Positions 1 through 8,859 of a DNA stretch of 64,000 nucleotides are shown here, in pieces. The stretch comes from Chitinophaga sp. YR573 (GTDB lineage: Bacteria > Bacteroidota > Bacteroidia > Chitinophagales > Chitinophagaceae), in the NCBI RefSeq assembly GCF_900110995.1, contig NZ_FOJF01000001.1, positions 2,249,199 through 2,313,198 on the forward strand. Reading direction: 5' to 3'. Positions within the stretch are counted from its first letter, which is position 1; the number at the start of each line of letters is the position of its first letter. Position numbers and translations under genes: made by a program. The notes beneath the pieces were generated by a model. The model was given only the letters and a program-made list of their open reading frames with translations. It was not told where the DNA came from and made no database searches.

Positions 1-1
1 T

Positions 2-361
2 GCCATTATAGGAATCGGGTTGAACATTAACCAAACTACCTTTCCGGAGCATTTGCCCAACCCCGTATCCCTGCGCCAGATTACCGGTAAAACCTGGGAT
101 GCCATCGCCCTGGGCAAAGAACTCTGTGCCTGCCTGCAGGAGCGGATTCAGGCATTACATCCTTCTACTTATGACAGCCTTTTAACCGAATACATCAGCA
201 AACTGTTCCGCCTGAACCAGGCCGGTCTTTACCGCATGAACAACGAATACTTTGAAGGCATTATACGAGACGTATTACCCGATGGCCGCCTCTGCCTCGA
301 AAAAGACAAAAATATTATTCAACTGAACTTCGGAGAGATTGAATTTGTACTTACAAAGTAG
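2..361 (+). CDS. birA: Biotin--[acetyl-CoA-carboxylase] ligase, C-terminal part (5' end outside the window)
   Basis: The frame is already open at the first bases, so this is the 3' end of a gene that starts upstream. The visible part opens with a GIGLNIN motif, the conserved G-[IV]-G-x-N-x-N strand of biotin protein ligase catalytic domains. It ends in a small SH3-like C-terminal domain (about the last 45 residues, around GIIRDVLPDGRLCL). The family uses ATP to make biotinyl-AMP and attaches biotin to a lysine of the carboxylase carrier protein. No N-terminal DNA-binding domain can be judged because that part is missing. The family call is fairly secure. Confidence 0.82.
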   Translation, partial: AIIGIGLNINQTTFPEHLPNPVSLRQITGKTWDAIALGKELCACLQERIQALHPSTYDSLLTEYISKLFRLNQAGLYRMNNEYFEGIIRDVLPDGRLCLEKDKNIIQLNFGEIEFVLTK

Positions 362-362
362 G

Positions 363-397
363 ACATCTGTCCGGTTTTAAAAAAGCCGAACAGATGT
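363..397 (+). terminator. Probable intrinsic terminator of birA
   Basis: Directly after the birA stop, arms 363-377 and 383-397 can pair over 15 positions with one mismatch and one G-T pair, around a 5-nt A-rich loop. Only a short T-rich stretch follows, so termination strength is uncertain. Confidence 0.55.
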
Positions 398-817
398 TTC
401 CGTACCTATTTCGATAGTAGAGACGTTATCGACAAGAAAGGACAGACCGGGTGTTCAATAAGGGTGAAGGAATAGAGAAACGGATTACATGTTGTTCATT
501 ACACTAAATATAGGTTCTGTAAGACAAAACATGTAATCCGTATATAATCTTGTATGCTGCTGCAGATAGTTGGTTGTAATAGTGGTAAGCAGTTCCATCA
601 AAAGGCACATGATGAAAACAAGATTTTGGTTGATAAAGGTGAACTCAATTTGTGAAATCTTTGTTAATTTATCAAATTTAAAAATGCAACATCGATACAA
701 ATGGCGTATTGGCAGGAATTATACCTCTTTTGACCGTCTTTACCATCTGCATATTCATACATCCATACATCAATAACCGGTAACCCATTAGCGCTGCTTT
801 TTTGTTAACTTTAATAT
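398..817. other. Intergenic region birA-araC family gene
   Basis: About 420 bases with no convincing gene. Short open frames here have no recognisable domain. The stretch holds the inverted repeat at 480-541. Just before the next gene it also holds a near match to the Bacteroidota -7 box, TAACTTTA at 806-813. That box lies so close to the ATG at 818 that the AraC-type mRNA could be almost leaderless. Confidence 0.6.
480..541. repeat. Perfect 14-bp inverted repeat with 34-nt spacer
   Basis: ACGGATTACATGTT at 480-493 is the exact reverse complement of 528-541. It is too widely spaced for a classical terminator and has no T-run. It could be a cruciform or regulator-binding palindrome upstream of the AraC-type gene, or a remnant of inserted DNA. 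Confidence 0.7.
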
Positions 818-1759
818 ATGGCCACCAGTAATAATCGCAGAAGTATTCAACGTGTGGGGCTGAACCAGATTGATAGCAGCCTCCTGCAGGTAGCCGTAAA
901 CACACCTGCCACACCAAAAGTACCAGCCAAAAGTAGCTTTGCTGTGCATTCACGTGCTACAAATCCCTGTAAAGAATATATTTCCGCCAGCAGACGTGAT
1001 TATTATAAGATTTCCCTTATCACCGAAGGCTCTGGTACATTCACACTGGGAGACCGTGTATATAAGATAAAAGCGCCCAGCCTCCTTTTCATCAATCAGG
1101 TAGAAGTAAAAACATGGTCACCGGTTGGCCCGCAGGATGGTTACTACTGCATGTTCACAGAACACCTGTTCGAAATGCGGCGGGATTACCGGGATGAACT
1201 CCTGCATTATCCGCTTTTCCAGATAGGCGCCAACGCCGTGCTGAAATTGACAGAAGAACAGAGCAGCTACCTTCAGCAGATCTTCAGACAACTGATGAAA
1301 GAACATACAGATAGCGCTGCCTATAAACAGGAAGCTCTCATTATCTATCTTCAGCTGCTTCTACTGGAAGCTAAACGGATGGGCACGCCCGCAAGTGATC
1401 ATCAACGTTCTTTAACAACAGCACAACTACTGGCAGAACGTTTTACAGAAACACTGGAAAAACAGTTCCCCATCGCTTCCGAGCAGGAACAGGTACAACT
1501 GAAAACTGCCGGCGAGTTCGCTCAGATGCTGAATGTGCATCCAAATCATCTGAATGCCACTGTCAAACGTGTTACCGGACATACCACCAGCGAACATATC
1601 CGGCAAAGGATCCTGCTCGAAGCAAAGCTCCTTTTAAGGCATACCGACTGGCACATTTCTGCTATCGCCTGGTGCCTTGGTTTTGAAGAACCCGCTAATT
1701 TCACGCACTTCTTCAAAAGCCAGACCACTCACTCTCCTCATATCTTCCGCACACTCTAA
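818..1759 (+). CDS. AraC-family transcriptional regulator
   Basis: A 313-residue protein with the usual AraC layout. The N-terminal sensor half is cupin-like, with a conserved TEGSGTFTLGDRVY strand region near residues 70-85. The C-terminal HTH half runs over about residues 225-313. The second helix-turn-helix is clear in AIAWCLGFEEPANFTHFFK, close to the family consensus for the AraC signature. Bacteroidota have many such one-component regulators. The ligand and the target cannot be read from the sequence. It stands alone on the plus strand, with convergent genes downstream and a palindrome upstream that might be its operator. Confidence 0.9.
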   Translation: MATSNNRRSIQRVGLNQIDSSLLQVAVNTPATPKVPAKSSFAVHSRATNPCKEYISASRRDYYKISLITEGSGTFTLGDRVYKIKAPSLLFINQVEVKTWSPVGPQDGYYCMFTEHLFEMRRDYRDELLHYPLFQIGANAVLKLTEEQSSYLQQIFRQLMKEHTDSAAYKQEALIIYLQLLLLEAKRMGTPASDHQRSLTTAQLLAERFTETLEKQFPIASEQEQVQLKTAGEFAQMLNVHPNHLNATVKRVTGHTTSEHIRQRILLEAKLLLRHTDWHISAIAWCLGFEEPANFTHFFKSQTTHSPHIFRTL

Positions 1760-1767
1760 ATAAAAAA

Positions 1768-1799
1768 GAGGCAGCCTCATAAATAATGAGACTGCCTCT
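1768..1799. terminator. Bidirectional terminator between AraC-type gene and SUI1 gene
   Basis: GAGGCAG and CTCAT pair with ATGAG and CTGCCTC, with one mismatch, across the loop AAATA. A run of A on the left gives TTTTTT on the minus strand. The hairpin sits between convergent genes and probably serves both. Confidence 0.85.
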
Positions 1800-1814
1800 A
1801 TCCAAAAAATAAAA

Positions 1815-2144
1815 TTACTTCGCTTTATATCCCCATTCCTGCAACCACTTTACGATTTTCTCCCTGTAATCCCCCTGAATCAGTATCTGACCATCCTTTG
1901 CACTTCCACCAGCCCCACACTTCGTCTTCAGTTTCTTACCCAGCTCTTCCAGATCATCTGTCTTTCCTACAAACCCATCTATCAGCGTCACCACTTTACC
2001 CGCACGTTTCTTCGTATCCAGTTTTACCCTCAGTTGCTGATGAGCATTTCCTAAAGTGTCTGTTTCTTCCGGTTCATCGTTATCTGGTGTAAACTGAGGA
2101 TTTGTTGAATACACAATGCCACCGGAACCTTTTTTCTTGGACAT
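1815..2144 (-). CDS. SUI1/eIF1-like translation initiation factor (YciH type)
   Basis: A protein of about 109 residues from the ATG at 2144. This start is chosen because a longer frame would run into the upstream gene and because MSKKKGSGGIVYSTNP is the usual Bacteroidota N-terminus. The C-terminal SUI1 fold includes VTLIDGF, LKTKCGAGGSAKDGQILIQGD and a final W-x-x-x-G-Y segment, all typical of eIF1/YciH. In bacteria YciH-type proteins are linked to start-codon fidelity and translation under stress, but their role is not settled. It lies 10 bp after the lipid kinase gene and is probably the last gene of a nadC operon. Confidence 0.88.
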   Translation of the reverse strand: MSKKKGSGGIVYSTNPQFTPDNDEPEETDTLGNAHQQLRVKLDTKKRAGKVVTLIDGFVGKTDDLEELGKKLKTKCGAGGSAKDGQILIQGDYREKIVKWLQEWGYKAK

Positions 2145-2154
2145 AGAAATTACT

Positions 2155-3039
2155 TTAAAATCGATTAACAATCACCTGCAGGGCAGCAGGTTCAATACGG
2201 AAAATTACCTTTTCTCCTTCACTCAAAGGTACAGCATCTCCATCCACCTGTAAATGTGCCAGCTCCGGACTTGTAACAGTAATGTACTTACCTGTATAAT
2301 GCTGCATATAATTTGTCTTATCAATCGTTCCTCTGAGAGAGTAAAACCCAATGGGTATTAATCCGTAAAAAGGAACAGGCGGTACCAGGCACACGTCCAG
2401 TTCACCATCAAACACACTTGCTTTAGGCGCCAGCTTAAACTCATAGCCAAACTGGTTACCATTTGCGACGGTAAAAAGGAAAGCGCGCTGCTCCTGTATC
2501 TTCCCGTCTATATTGATTTCGTACAACGGCCCCTTATACTTATTAAAACTTCCGAACACCAGCTTCGCATACCCCACTAATCCTCTCTTTTGCACATTGC
2601 GAAACTTATCCGCTATCAAAGCATCAAATCCAACGCCCGCATTACTCAGGAACATATGTTCATTGGCATAACCAACATCCATAGGCCGGCGACGACCATC
2701 CGCTATCAGCTCAAGTGCATAAGGTACCTTCATTGGTATTTTAAGTGCCCTTGCCAGTCCATTGCCACTACCCAACGGTATAATGGCCAACGCTGTACCG
2801 GAGCCCACCAGGCCCTGTGCTATCTCATTTATAGACCCGTCTCCACCCACAGCAACTACCGTGTCTACACCGGCCTCCACCGCCTCCCGGGCAAGCACAG
2901 TGCCATGCCCCAGGTATGCCAGGTGTGTAATCTCTACAGAGAATGCTTTCGGCGTTAAATATCTCCGGATAACTCCCTCCAGGCGTTTCTCTCTGTCCGT
3001 ACCGGCTTTCCGGTTGATGATAAATAATATCTTTCTCAA
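2155..3039 (-). CDS. Diacylglycerol/sphingosine kinase-like lipid kinase (YegS/DagK family)
   Basis: 294 residues, the usual length for this family. The nucleotide-binding signature GGDGSINEIAQGL is followed by PLGSGNGLARALKIP, the Bacteroidota version of the PLGTGNDFAR loop. The enzymes transfer phosphate from ATP to a lipid hydroxyl at the inner membrane face. Which lipid (diacylglycerol, a sphingoid base or another) cannot be told. Bacteroidota make sphingolipids, so a sphingoid substrate is possible. The gene sits 26 bp downstream of nadC and 10 bp upstream of the SUI1 gene. Confidence 0.87.
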   Translation of the reverse strand: MRKILFIINRKAGTDREKRLEGVIRRYLTPKAFSVEITHLAYLGHGTVLAREAVEAGVDTVVAVGGDGSINEIAQGLVGSGTALAIIPLGSGNGLARALKIPMKVPYALELIADGRRRPMDVGYANEHMFLSNAGVGFDALIADKFRNVQKRGLVGYAKLVFGSFNKYKGPLYEINIDGKIQEQRAFLFTVANGNQFGYEFKLAPKASVFDGELDVCLVPPVPFYGLIPIGFYSLRGTIDKTNYMQHYTGKYITVTSPELAHLQVDGDAVPLSEGEKVIFRIEPAALQVIVNRF

Positions 3040-3065
3040 CTTCAGGGATATTTCTTTGTTAAGTA

Positions 3066-3911
3066 CTAAAGAGCTTTAAGACTAAGGTCCAGGCTCACAG
3101 CATGATGAATAACGGCTCCTGCCGACACATAATCCACACCTGTTTTTGCATATTCTTCCAGCGTATTCAGGTTAATACCGCCGGATGCTTCCGTTTCAAA
3201 CCGCCCGTTAATCAGTACCAGCGCTTCACTTACCTGCTGAGGTGTGAAATTGTCCAGCATAATCCGGTGTATTTGTCCTACAGCAAGCACTTCCCGCACA
3301 TCTTCCAGGCTCCTTGTCTCCACTTCTATCTGCAACGGCAGGTTCTTTTCCTTTAAATAAGCCACTGTTTTATTCACGGCAGCAGTAATGCCTCCGGCAA
3401 AATCAATATGATTATCCTTCAGCATCACCATATCATATAATCCCATCCGGTGATTAACACCACCGCCTATCCTTACTGCTTCTTTTTCCAGCAAACGGAA
3501 ATTAGGTGTTGTCTTACGTGTATCTAATAAACGGGTATGATATCCTTTCAGTTTCTCCACGTACTGATGTGTAAGCGTAGCGATACCACTCATGCGTTGC
3601 ATACAGTTCAGTACCAGCCTTTCTCCCATCAGCAGCGTATGCACTAATGCATTCACTTCAAAAGCTGTTTCCCCATTCTTCATCACTTCACCATCTTTCT
3701 TAAAAGGAATAAGAACAGTATTTGGTTCCAGCAGCTGGAATATCGTCTTTGCCACTTCCATCCCTGCCAGTATTCCATCCTCTTTTATTTTCAATATAGC
3801 TTTGCCCGTTGCCGTAGCAGGAATACAGGCAAGCGTGGAATGGTCCCCGCTACCAATATCTTCCGTCAGCGCATTTTGTATAAGATTCCTGAGTGCCGAT
3901 TCTTCTAACAT
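3066..3911 (-). CDS. nadC: Nicotinate-nucleotide pyrophosphorylase (carboxylating)
   Basis: 281 residues. It converts quinolinate and PRPP to nicotinate mononucleotide, CO2 and pyrophosphate in de novo NAD synthesis. Family motifs are all present: LNCMQRMSGIATLT, the substrate loop DTRKTTPNFRLLEKEAV, GGGVNHRMGLYDMVMLKDNH, the IEVETRSL strand, MLDNF, and the phosphate loop ASGGINLNTLEEYA near the C-terminus. It is the first gene of a three-gene minus-strand unit with the lipid kinase and SUI1 genes. No nadA or nadB is in the window. The call is secure. Confidence 0.96.
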   Translation of the reverse strand: MLEESALRNLIQNALTEDIGSGDHSTLACIPATATGKAILKIKEDGILAGMEVAKTIFQLLEPNTVLIPFKKDGEVMKNGETAFEVNALVHTLLMGERLVLNCMQRMSGIATLTHQYVEKLKGYHTRLLDTRKTTPNFRLLEKEAVRIGGGVNHRMGLYDMVMLKDNHIDFAGGITAAVNKTVAYLKEKNLPLQIEVETRSLEDVREVLAVGQIHRIMLDNFTPQQVSEALVLINGRFETEASGGINLNTLEEYAKTGVDYVSAGAVIHHAVSLDLSLKAL

Positions 3912-3946
3912 ACTACCGGTTTAGAACAACGAAAGTAATGAAATAA

Positions 3947-3973
3947 AAAAAGTCCGGGAGTTCCGGACTTTTT
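3947..3973 (-). terminator. Intrinsic terminator of the DUF4783 gene
   Basis: A perfect 11-bp stem (AAAAAGTCCGG and its complement, 3947-3957 and 3963-3973) with a 5-nt loop. It is flanked by A and T runs, so it can work in both directions. It separates the DUF4783 gene from nadC. Confidence 0.88.
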
Positions 3974-4000
3974 AAAATATTTCTGTCTGCATTAATCTGC

Positions 4001-4420
4001 TTATTTATTTTCGAAACGTAACTCATTCAGCACCATCGAACCCCCCTTCTTCTGTAAAAAGAAGGAAGTACGGAAAGAACCTGCTGAAGTTCCCATATTA
4101 CCAATACCAAAACGGGACCCACCTCCACCTTCACCCTGGTGAATCAGTTCAAATGATTTCACCTGGTTCTTTGCAAAAAAATCCTTCAGTATTATTTCAG
4201 CCTGTGACTTGCTGTAAGAGTTGGACTTGCCGGAAATATTTATTTCAACTGTATTATCAAGATAACGGGATAATGCGCTAACATCTCCTTGTTTGATCGA
4301 GCTGACCACATCTTCGAAAGGCCCTGCGGCCGTAGGTTTCATTGTAGCAGCTGACAGTGTAAATGCTGTAATAATGCCTCCAAACAACACCACCCCTAGC
4401 ACATACATTAACTTTTTCAT
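4001..4420 (-). CDS. DUF4783 family secreted protein
   Basis: About 139 residues from the ATG at 4420, chosen because MKKLMYVLGVVLFGGIITAF forms a clean N-terminal signal segment. The mature part resembles the DUF4783 family, an NTF2-like small domain common in Bacteroidota: PFEDVVSSIKQGDVSALSRY, then a stretch ending in a beta-strand-rich half with SFRTSFFLQKK and LNELRFENK. The function is unknown. It probably resides in the periplasm. A GEGGGG run in the middle looks like a loop. The gene is monocistronic, bounded by its own terminator. Confidence 0.75.
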   Translation of the reverse strand: MKKLMYVLGVVLFGGIITAFTLSAATMKPTAAGPFEDVVSSIKQGDVSALSRYLDNTVEINISGKSNSYSKSQAEIILKDFFAKNQVKSFELIHQGEGGGGSRFGIGNMGTSAGSFRTSFFLQKKGGSMVLNELRFENK

Positions 4421-4638
4421 CGTCAGTATTTTATTAAGTAGTAAAGTTTTCATCATCTGGTATGAAATGGGCTAAAACTATGCCAAAGTGCGGGTTCGCA
4501 TTTAAAATACAATCATCGTTGTATTGCACAGGCATTAATTGATGCAAATATATTAATATATAATTTTACAATTACCCTTAACTGCAATAAACTTCCACCT
4601 TATCTTTTAATCCAGTATGTTTTTTGCTCTCATTTCAA

Positions 4639-4646
4639 TAAGTTTG
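4639..4646 (+). promoter_or_regulatory. Probable -7 promoter box of gpmI
   Basis: TAAGTTTG is an exact match to the Bacteroidota sigma-AB consensus TAnnTTTG and lies 40 bp before the gpmI ATG. I see no TTG at ideal spacing. Confidence 0.55.
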
Positions 4647-4685
4647 ACCCCTGAAGTAGTACTTTAAAAAAATCTCAGCAGATAT

Positions 4686-6209
4686 ATGGAAAAGAAAAGA
4701 GCCATTCTCGTTATTATGGATGGATGGGGGCAGGGACAGGTTCCTGCCGCTGATGCAATAGCACATGCAAAGACACCTTTTGTTAGCAGTCTTTATGGGA
4801 AATACCCGCATAGTACACTCGTTACCTGTGGTGAACAGGTAGGCTTACCTGATGGACAGATGGGTAACTCAGAAGTGGGGCACCTTAATCTGGGCGCCGG
4901 CCGTATCGTGTACCAGGAACTGCAACGTATCAATGTAGCTGTCCGTACAGGAGAACTGGCTTCCAATCCTATATTACAGAACTCATTCAACTACGCTAAA
5001 GAAAACGACAAAGCCCTTCACCTGATAGGCCTTGTTAGTGACGGTGGTGTTCACTCTCACATCAGCCACCTGAAAGCGCTCACACAAATCGCTAAAGATA
5101 AAGGTCTTACCAAAGTATTCATCCACGCCTTTACTGATGGACGTGATACTGATCCTAAAGGCGGACTGGAATACATGACCGACCTGGTAGAACACCTGAA
5201 ACAAACTACCGGTCAGGTAGCCAGTGTTACAGGCCGTTACTATGCAATGGACCGCGATAAGCGCTGGGAACGTGTGAAACTGGCTTACGATGGACTGGTA
5301 AACGGTACTGGTACTCCTACTCAGGATGTACTCACAGCTATCAGGGCTTCCTATGCAGATGGTGTTACCGACGAGTTTATCAAACCTATCATCGTTACCG
5401 ATGCGCAACTGAAACCTATCGCTACCATCCAGAACGGTGATGCTGTACTCTGTTTCAACTTCCGTACGGACCGTTGCCGCGAAATCACACAGGTGCTTAC
5501 CCAGCAGGATTTCCCCGACTTTGGTATGCATCCCCTGCAACTGAACTATACAACTATGACCGAGTATGATAAAACATACAAAGGCGTACATGTAATATTT
5601 GAGAACGATAACCTCAATAATACAATAGGAGCAGTACTGGAAGATAACAACCGTACCCAGATACGTATCGCAGAAACAGAAAAGTACCCGCACGTAACCT
5701 TCTTCTTCTCCGGCGGACGTGAAAAGGAATACGAAGGCGAACGCAGACTGATCATCGCTTCTCCTAAAGTAGCTACCTACGATCTGCAACCGGAAATGAG
5801 CGCAAATGAAATCGCAGATGCTATCGTACCGGAAATTGAAAGCAAATCGGCCGACTTCATATGTCTCAACTTTGCCAATGCAGACATGGTAGGGCATACC
5901 GGCGTTTGGCCAGCCGTTATCAAAGCGGTAGAAACAGTGGACGCCTGCGTGGAAAGAGTAGTCACCGCTGCTCTGAAAAACGATTATACCGTTTTCCTTA
6001 CTGCCGACCATGGTAATGCAGATTACATGATCAATAGCGATGGTACTCCCAACACCGCCCACTCACTCAACCTCGTTCCTTACTTTTTGATCAGCAATGA
6101 TTTCAAAGGAGAATTAAAACCAGGTAAACTGGGCGACGTGTCCCCAACCATCCTTCAGATTATGGGCCTTCCCATTCCTAAAGAGATGACAGGCACCCTA
6201 CTCATTTAA
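4686..6209 (+). CDS. gpmI: 2,3-bisphosphoglycerate-independent phosphoglycerate mutase
   Basis: 507 residues, typical of iPGM. It interconverts 3- and 2-phosphoglycerate in glycolysis and uses two Mn ions. The metal ligand D12 (IMDGWG), the phosphorylated serine S62 in GNSEVGHLNLG, H123 in DGGVHSHISHL, and the R153/D154 loop DGRDTDPK are all visible. The C-terminal metal motifs NADMVGHTG and TADHGNADYM are also present. It stands alone with its own -7 box and terminator. The call is secure. Confidence 0.97.
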   Translation: MEKKRAILVIMDGWGQGQVPAADAIAHAKTPFVSSLYGKYPHSTLVTCGEQVGLPDGQMGNSEVGHLNLGAGRIVYQELQRINVAVRTGELASNPILQNSFNYAKENDKALHLIGLVSDGGVHSHISHLKALTQIAKDKGLTKVFIHAFTDGRDTDPKGGLEYMTDLVEHLKQTTGQVASVTGRYYAMDRDKRWERVKLAYDGLVNGTGTPTQDVLTAIRASYADGVTDEFIKPIIVTDAQLKPIATIQNGDAVLCFNFRTDRCREITQVLTQQDFPDFGMHPLQLNYTTMTEYDKTYKGVHVIFENDNLNNTIGAVLEDNNRTQIRIAETEKYPHVTFFFSGGREKEYEGERRLIIASPKVATYDLQPEMSANEIADAIVPEIESKSADFICLNFANADMVGHTGVWPAVIKAVETVDACVERVVTAALKNDYTVFLTADHGNADYMINSDGTPNTAHSLNLVPYFLISNDFKGELKPGKLGDVSPTILQIMGLPIPKEMTGTLLI

Positions 6210-6230
6210 CAAACTTTAGGTTATAACAGG

Positions 6231-6265
6231 AAGCTGTCGCGGGTATCCGCGACAGCTTTTTTTTT
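6231..6265 (+). terminator. Terminator of gpmI
   Basis: A 12-bp perfect stem (6231-6242 and 6247-6258) with loop GTAT is followed by a T-run to 6265. This is a textbook intrinsic terminator. Confidence 0.95.
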
Positions 6266-6340
6266 GTCACTGTAACTATTGCCATAGTTCCAACGTTTAA
6301 TGTTTTTTTAGTGCTCTCGACAGATTTGCTCATGCATCAG

Positions 6341-6369
6341 ATGCGCCGTTTTCACGGCGCATTTTTTTT
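6341..6369 (+). terminator. Second terminator before the lipoprotein gene
   Basis: ATGCGCCG (6341-6348) pairs with CGGCGCAT (6355-6362) and is followed by eight T residues. No annotated gene lies between it and the gpmI terminator 75 bp earlier, so it may end a short unrecognised transcript. Confidence 0.85.
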
Positions 6370-6409
6370 ATCACAAGCTGCATAACTCATTCTTCCCTAA
6401 CTTTGTCAG

Positions 6410-6985
6410 ATGGATTATCGTTTCTCCTGGACATTTCTGTCTGCTGCCCTTGTCTTCGCTTCCTGTGGCACCGGCGTTAATCAGCAACAGACCCAGGCTA
6501 ATGGCTACAGAGATTTAAAAGGATACTTTAAACAGGAATTGGTGGATATCAGTCAGCAGAAACCTGCCCTATATAAAACGGTCACGCTTAATAATCAGCG
6601 GGATAGCGTTACCATCAATACCCCCGATTCGGCACAACTGCAAAACCTGTTGCAACCGTTCCTGGAAGTAGACCTCAACAAACCCTCTCTCAGGGATGCC
6701 TACGATACAATAGTCCTTCCGGACCAGTTCACCGGTAAACGCTCTCTCCTGTACAAAGCCAGGAATAAAGCCACACTTCCCCAGGAAGTGATCCTGAATG
6801 TAGACAGTAGCCAGCGTATAGAAAATGTACAGATGAATAAACATGTCCAGAACCTGGTATACGAATACCAGCAACACCTGGAATATCAGCACAATAACCA
6901 CATCCGTATCACTACCTGGCAGAAAATAGCATTCCTGCCATCCAAAGAACTGGATGTAAAGATTTTGCTCAGGGCGCACAATTGA
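6410..6985 (+). CDS. Hypothetical lipoprotein
   Basis: 191 residues. The N-terminus is a lipoprotein signal: a hydrophobic stretch FLSAALVFASC ends in a lipobox Cys at about residue 19, followed by GTGVNQQQTQ. The mature part has no motif I recognise. It looks like a mixed alpha/beta protein with repeated strands such as YKTVTLNNQRDSVTINTP. It ends 9 bp before uvrC and may be co-transcribed with it, though a functional link to DNA repair is not implied. It is likely anchored in the inner or outer membrane facing the periplasm. Confidence 0.75.
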   Translation: MDYRFSWTFLSAALVFASCGTGVNQQQTQANGYRDLKGYFKQELVDISQQKPALYKTVTLNNQRDSVTINTPDSAQLQNLLQPFLEVDLNKPSLRDAYDTIVLPDQFTGKRSLLYKARNKATLPQEVILNVDSSQRIENVQMNKHVQNLVYEYQQHLEYQHNNHIRITTWQKIAFLPSKELDVKILLRAHN

Positions 6986-6994
6986 TTGTAAACA

Positions 6995-8803
6995 ATGACA
7001 GCAGCAGAATTTCAACAGATATCACATACCATCCCCTTACAGGCGGGTATTTATAAATACTACAATGAAAGTAATGAGATCTTATATGTAGGTAAAGCCA
7101 AAAGCCTGCGTAAAAGAGTGAGTTCCTATTTTTTAAAGAATCATGATAACTATAAAACACATAAACTCGTTGAATGCATTCATCATATAGAGTTTACCAT
7201 CGTAGACTCTGAACAGGATGCCTTTTTACTGGAAAACTCCCTCATCAAACAGTTCCAGCCAAAGTTCAATATAAACCTGAAGGACGATAAAACATATCCT
7301 TACATGGTCATCAAACACGAACCTTTCCCCCGCGTATTCCTTACCCGTAATATTATAAAAGACGGTTCGGAATATCTCGGTCCTTTCACCTCTGTAGGAC
7401 GTGTAAGAGAACTGCTGGACATGATCCGTTACAACATTCCTTTGCGTACCTGTAATCTCAATCTTTCACAACAGAATATCAGCAAAGGCAAGTATAAAGT
7501 ATGCCTTGAATATCATCTGGGCAACTGTAAAGGCCCTTGCGAAGGACTGGAAACAGAAGAAGAATACCGTGCAGGATTACAACAGGTAAAGAATATATTA
7601 AAAGGGAATCTCACCCCCGTATTGCAGGAATTCCGCGCACAGATGCAGGAGCACGCCATCAATATGGAATTTGAGAAAGCAGAAATACTCCGTAAAAAGA
7701 TAGAGAGCCTTAATGCTTATCAATCCAAATCTGCTATCGTCAATTCACGTATAGGTAATGTAGATGTCTTCTCTATTATCAGTGAAGGCAACCATGCCTA
7801 CGTAAATTATCTGCGTGTTCTGAATGGCACCATTGCAGATACAAAAACAGTAACACTCGAGAAGAAACTGGAAGAAGAAAATGAGGAAGTACTAACCTAT
7901 GCAGTGGGATATTTACGTGATGCCTTCCACAGTTTAGCGCCGGAAATTATCGTGCCTTTTGACATGGAATATCCGGAAGAACATATAACCGTTACCGTTC
8001 CTAAAACCGGCGACAAAAAGAAACTGCTGGAACTCTCAGAGAAAAATGTAAACTACTTCAAAGAAGAATTATACAGAAGAAAGATCCTGCACCTGGAAGG
8101 TAAAAGCGATATGGAAAAGAAGAAGGTATTGTACCAGTTACAGGCCGATCTTGAACTACAGCAGTTACCGGTTCATATCGAATGTTTCGATAACTCCAAC
8201 TTCCAGGGAAGTTATCCCGTTTCTGCCTGCGTGGTCTTTAAAGATGGTATCGCCTCAAAGAAAGACTACCGTCATTTCAATATTAAGACCGTAGAAGGTA
8301 TTAACGACTTTGCATCCATGAAAGAAGTCGTTTTCAGGCGCTACAGAAGGTTGCTGGAAGAAAACCAGCCATTACCTCAGCTGGTGATCATTGATGGTGG
8401 TAAGGGGCAGCTGGGATCGGCCATGGAGAGTATCCGGGAACTGGACCTTGTAGGTAGTATGACCGTCGTAGGACTTGCCAAGAATGAAGAAGAGATCTTT
8501 TTTCCGGGAGATAAAGACAGTATCAAATTACCCTACGATAGTGAAAGTCTGAAACTGATCCGCCGGGTCAGAGATGAGGTACACCGGTTCGGTATTACCT
8601 TCCACCGGCAGAAACGCAGTAAAGGCACCTTCAAAAATGAACTGGAGAATATAAAGGGGATCGGAGAGAATACTGCCACACAACTATTAAAAACATTCCG
8701 GTCGGTCAATAAGATCAAACTTCTCTCGGAAGAAGAGCTTGTCAAAGAGATAGGCAACGCAAAAGCAAAACTGGTCTTCGATTATTTCCATAATAACTCA
8801 TAA
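6995..8803 (+). CDS. uvrC: Excinuclease ABC subunit C
   Basis: 602 residues. The dual-incision nuclease of nucleotide excision repair. The GIY-YIG domain is at the N-terminus (AGIYKYYNESNEILYVGKAK). Four cysteines near residues 145-180 (TCNLN, VCLEY, NCKGPC) match the Fe-S site described for UvrC. A UVR motif, FEKAEILRKKIESL, lies near residue 225. The RNase H-like second nuclease includes ECFDNSNFQGS and LVIIDGGKGQL. A helix-hairpin-helix end includes IKGIGENTATQLL. No uvrA or uvrB is nearby. Confidence 0.96.
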   Translation: MTAAEFQQISHTIPLQAGIYKYYNESNEILYVGKAKSLRKRVSSYFLKNHDNYKTHKLVECIHHIEFTIVDSEQDAFLLENSLIKQFQPKFNINLKDDKTYPYMVIKHEPFPRVFLTRNIIKDGSEYLGPFTSVGRVRELLDMIRYNIPLRTCNLNLSQQNISKGKYKVCLEYHLGNCKGPCEGLETEEEYRAGLQQVKNILKGNLTPVLQEFRAQMQEHAINMEFEKAEILRKKIESLNAYQSKSAIVNSRIGNVDVFSIISEGNHAYVNYLRVLNGTIADTKTVTLEKKLEEENEEVLTYAVGYLRDAFHSLAPEIIVPFDMEYPEEHITVTVPKTGDKKKLLELSEKNVNYFKEELYRRKILHLEGKSDMEKKKVLYQLQADLELQQLPVHIECFDNSNFQGSYPVSACVVFKDGIASKKDYRHFNIKTVEGINDFASMKEVVFRRYRRLLEENQPLPQLVIIDGGKGQLGSAMESIRELDLVGSMTVVGLAKNEEEIFFPGDKDSIKLPYDSESLKLIRRVRDEVHRFGITFHRQKRSKGTFKNELENIKGIGENTATQLLKTFRSVNKIKLLSEEELVKEIGNAKAKLVFDYFHNNS

Positions 8804-8806
8804 AGT

Positions 8807-8841
8807 AAAAAGCCGTGCAGATATTATCTACACGGCTTTTT
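8807..8841. terminator. Bidirectional terminator between uvrC and gldN
   Basis: AAAAAGCCGTG (8807-8817) pairs perfectly with 8831-8841. A and T tails on the two sides allow use by both convergent genes. Confidence 0.9.
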
Positions 8842-8859
8842 AGCTTATTTACGAGCAGA

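Noticed and set aside
485..700. 71-codon minus-strand frame upstream of the AraC-type gene
   Set aside because: No domain, overlaps the palindrome, composition unlike neighbours.
4983..6062. 359-codon open frame on the minus strand
   Set aside because: It lies fully antisense to gpmI, has low-complexity Cys/Tyr/Phe-rich composition and no domain. Codon bias of the real gene leaves the opposite frame open.
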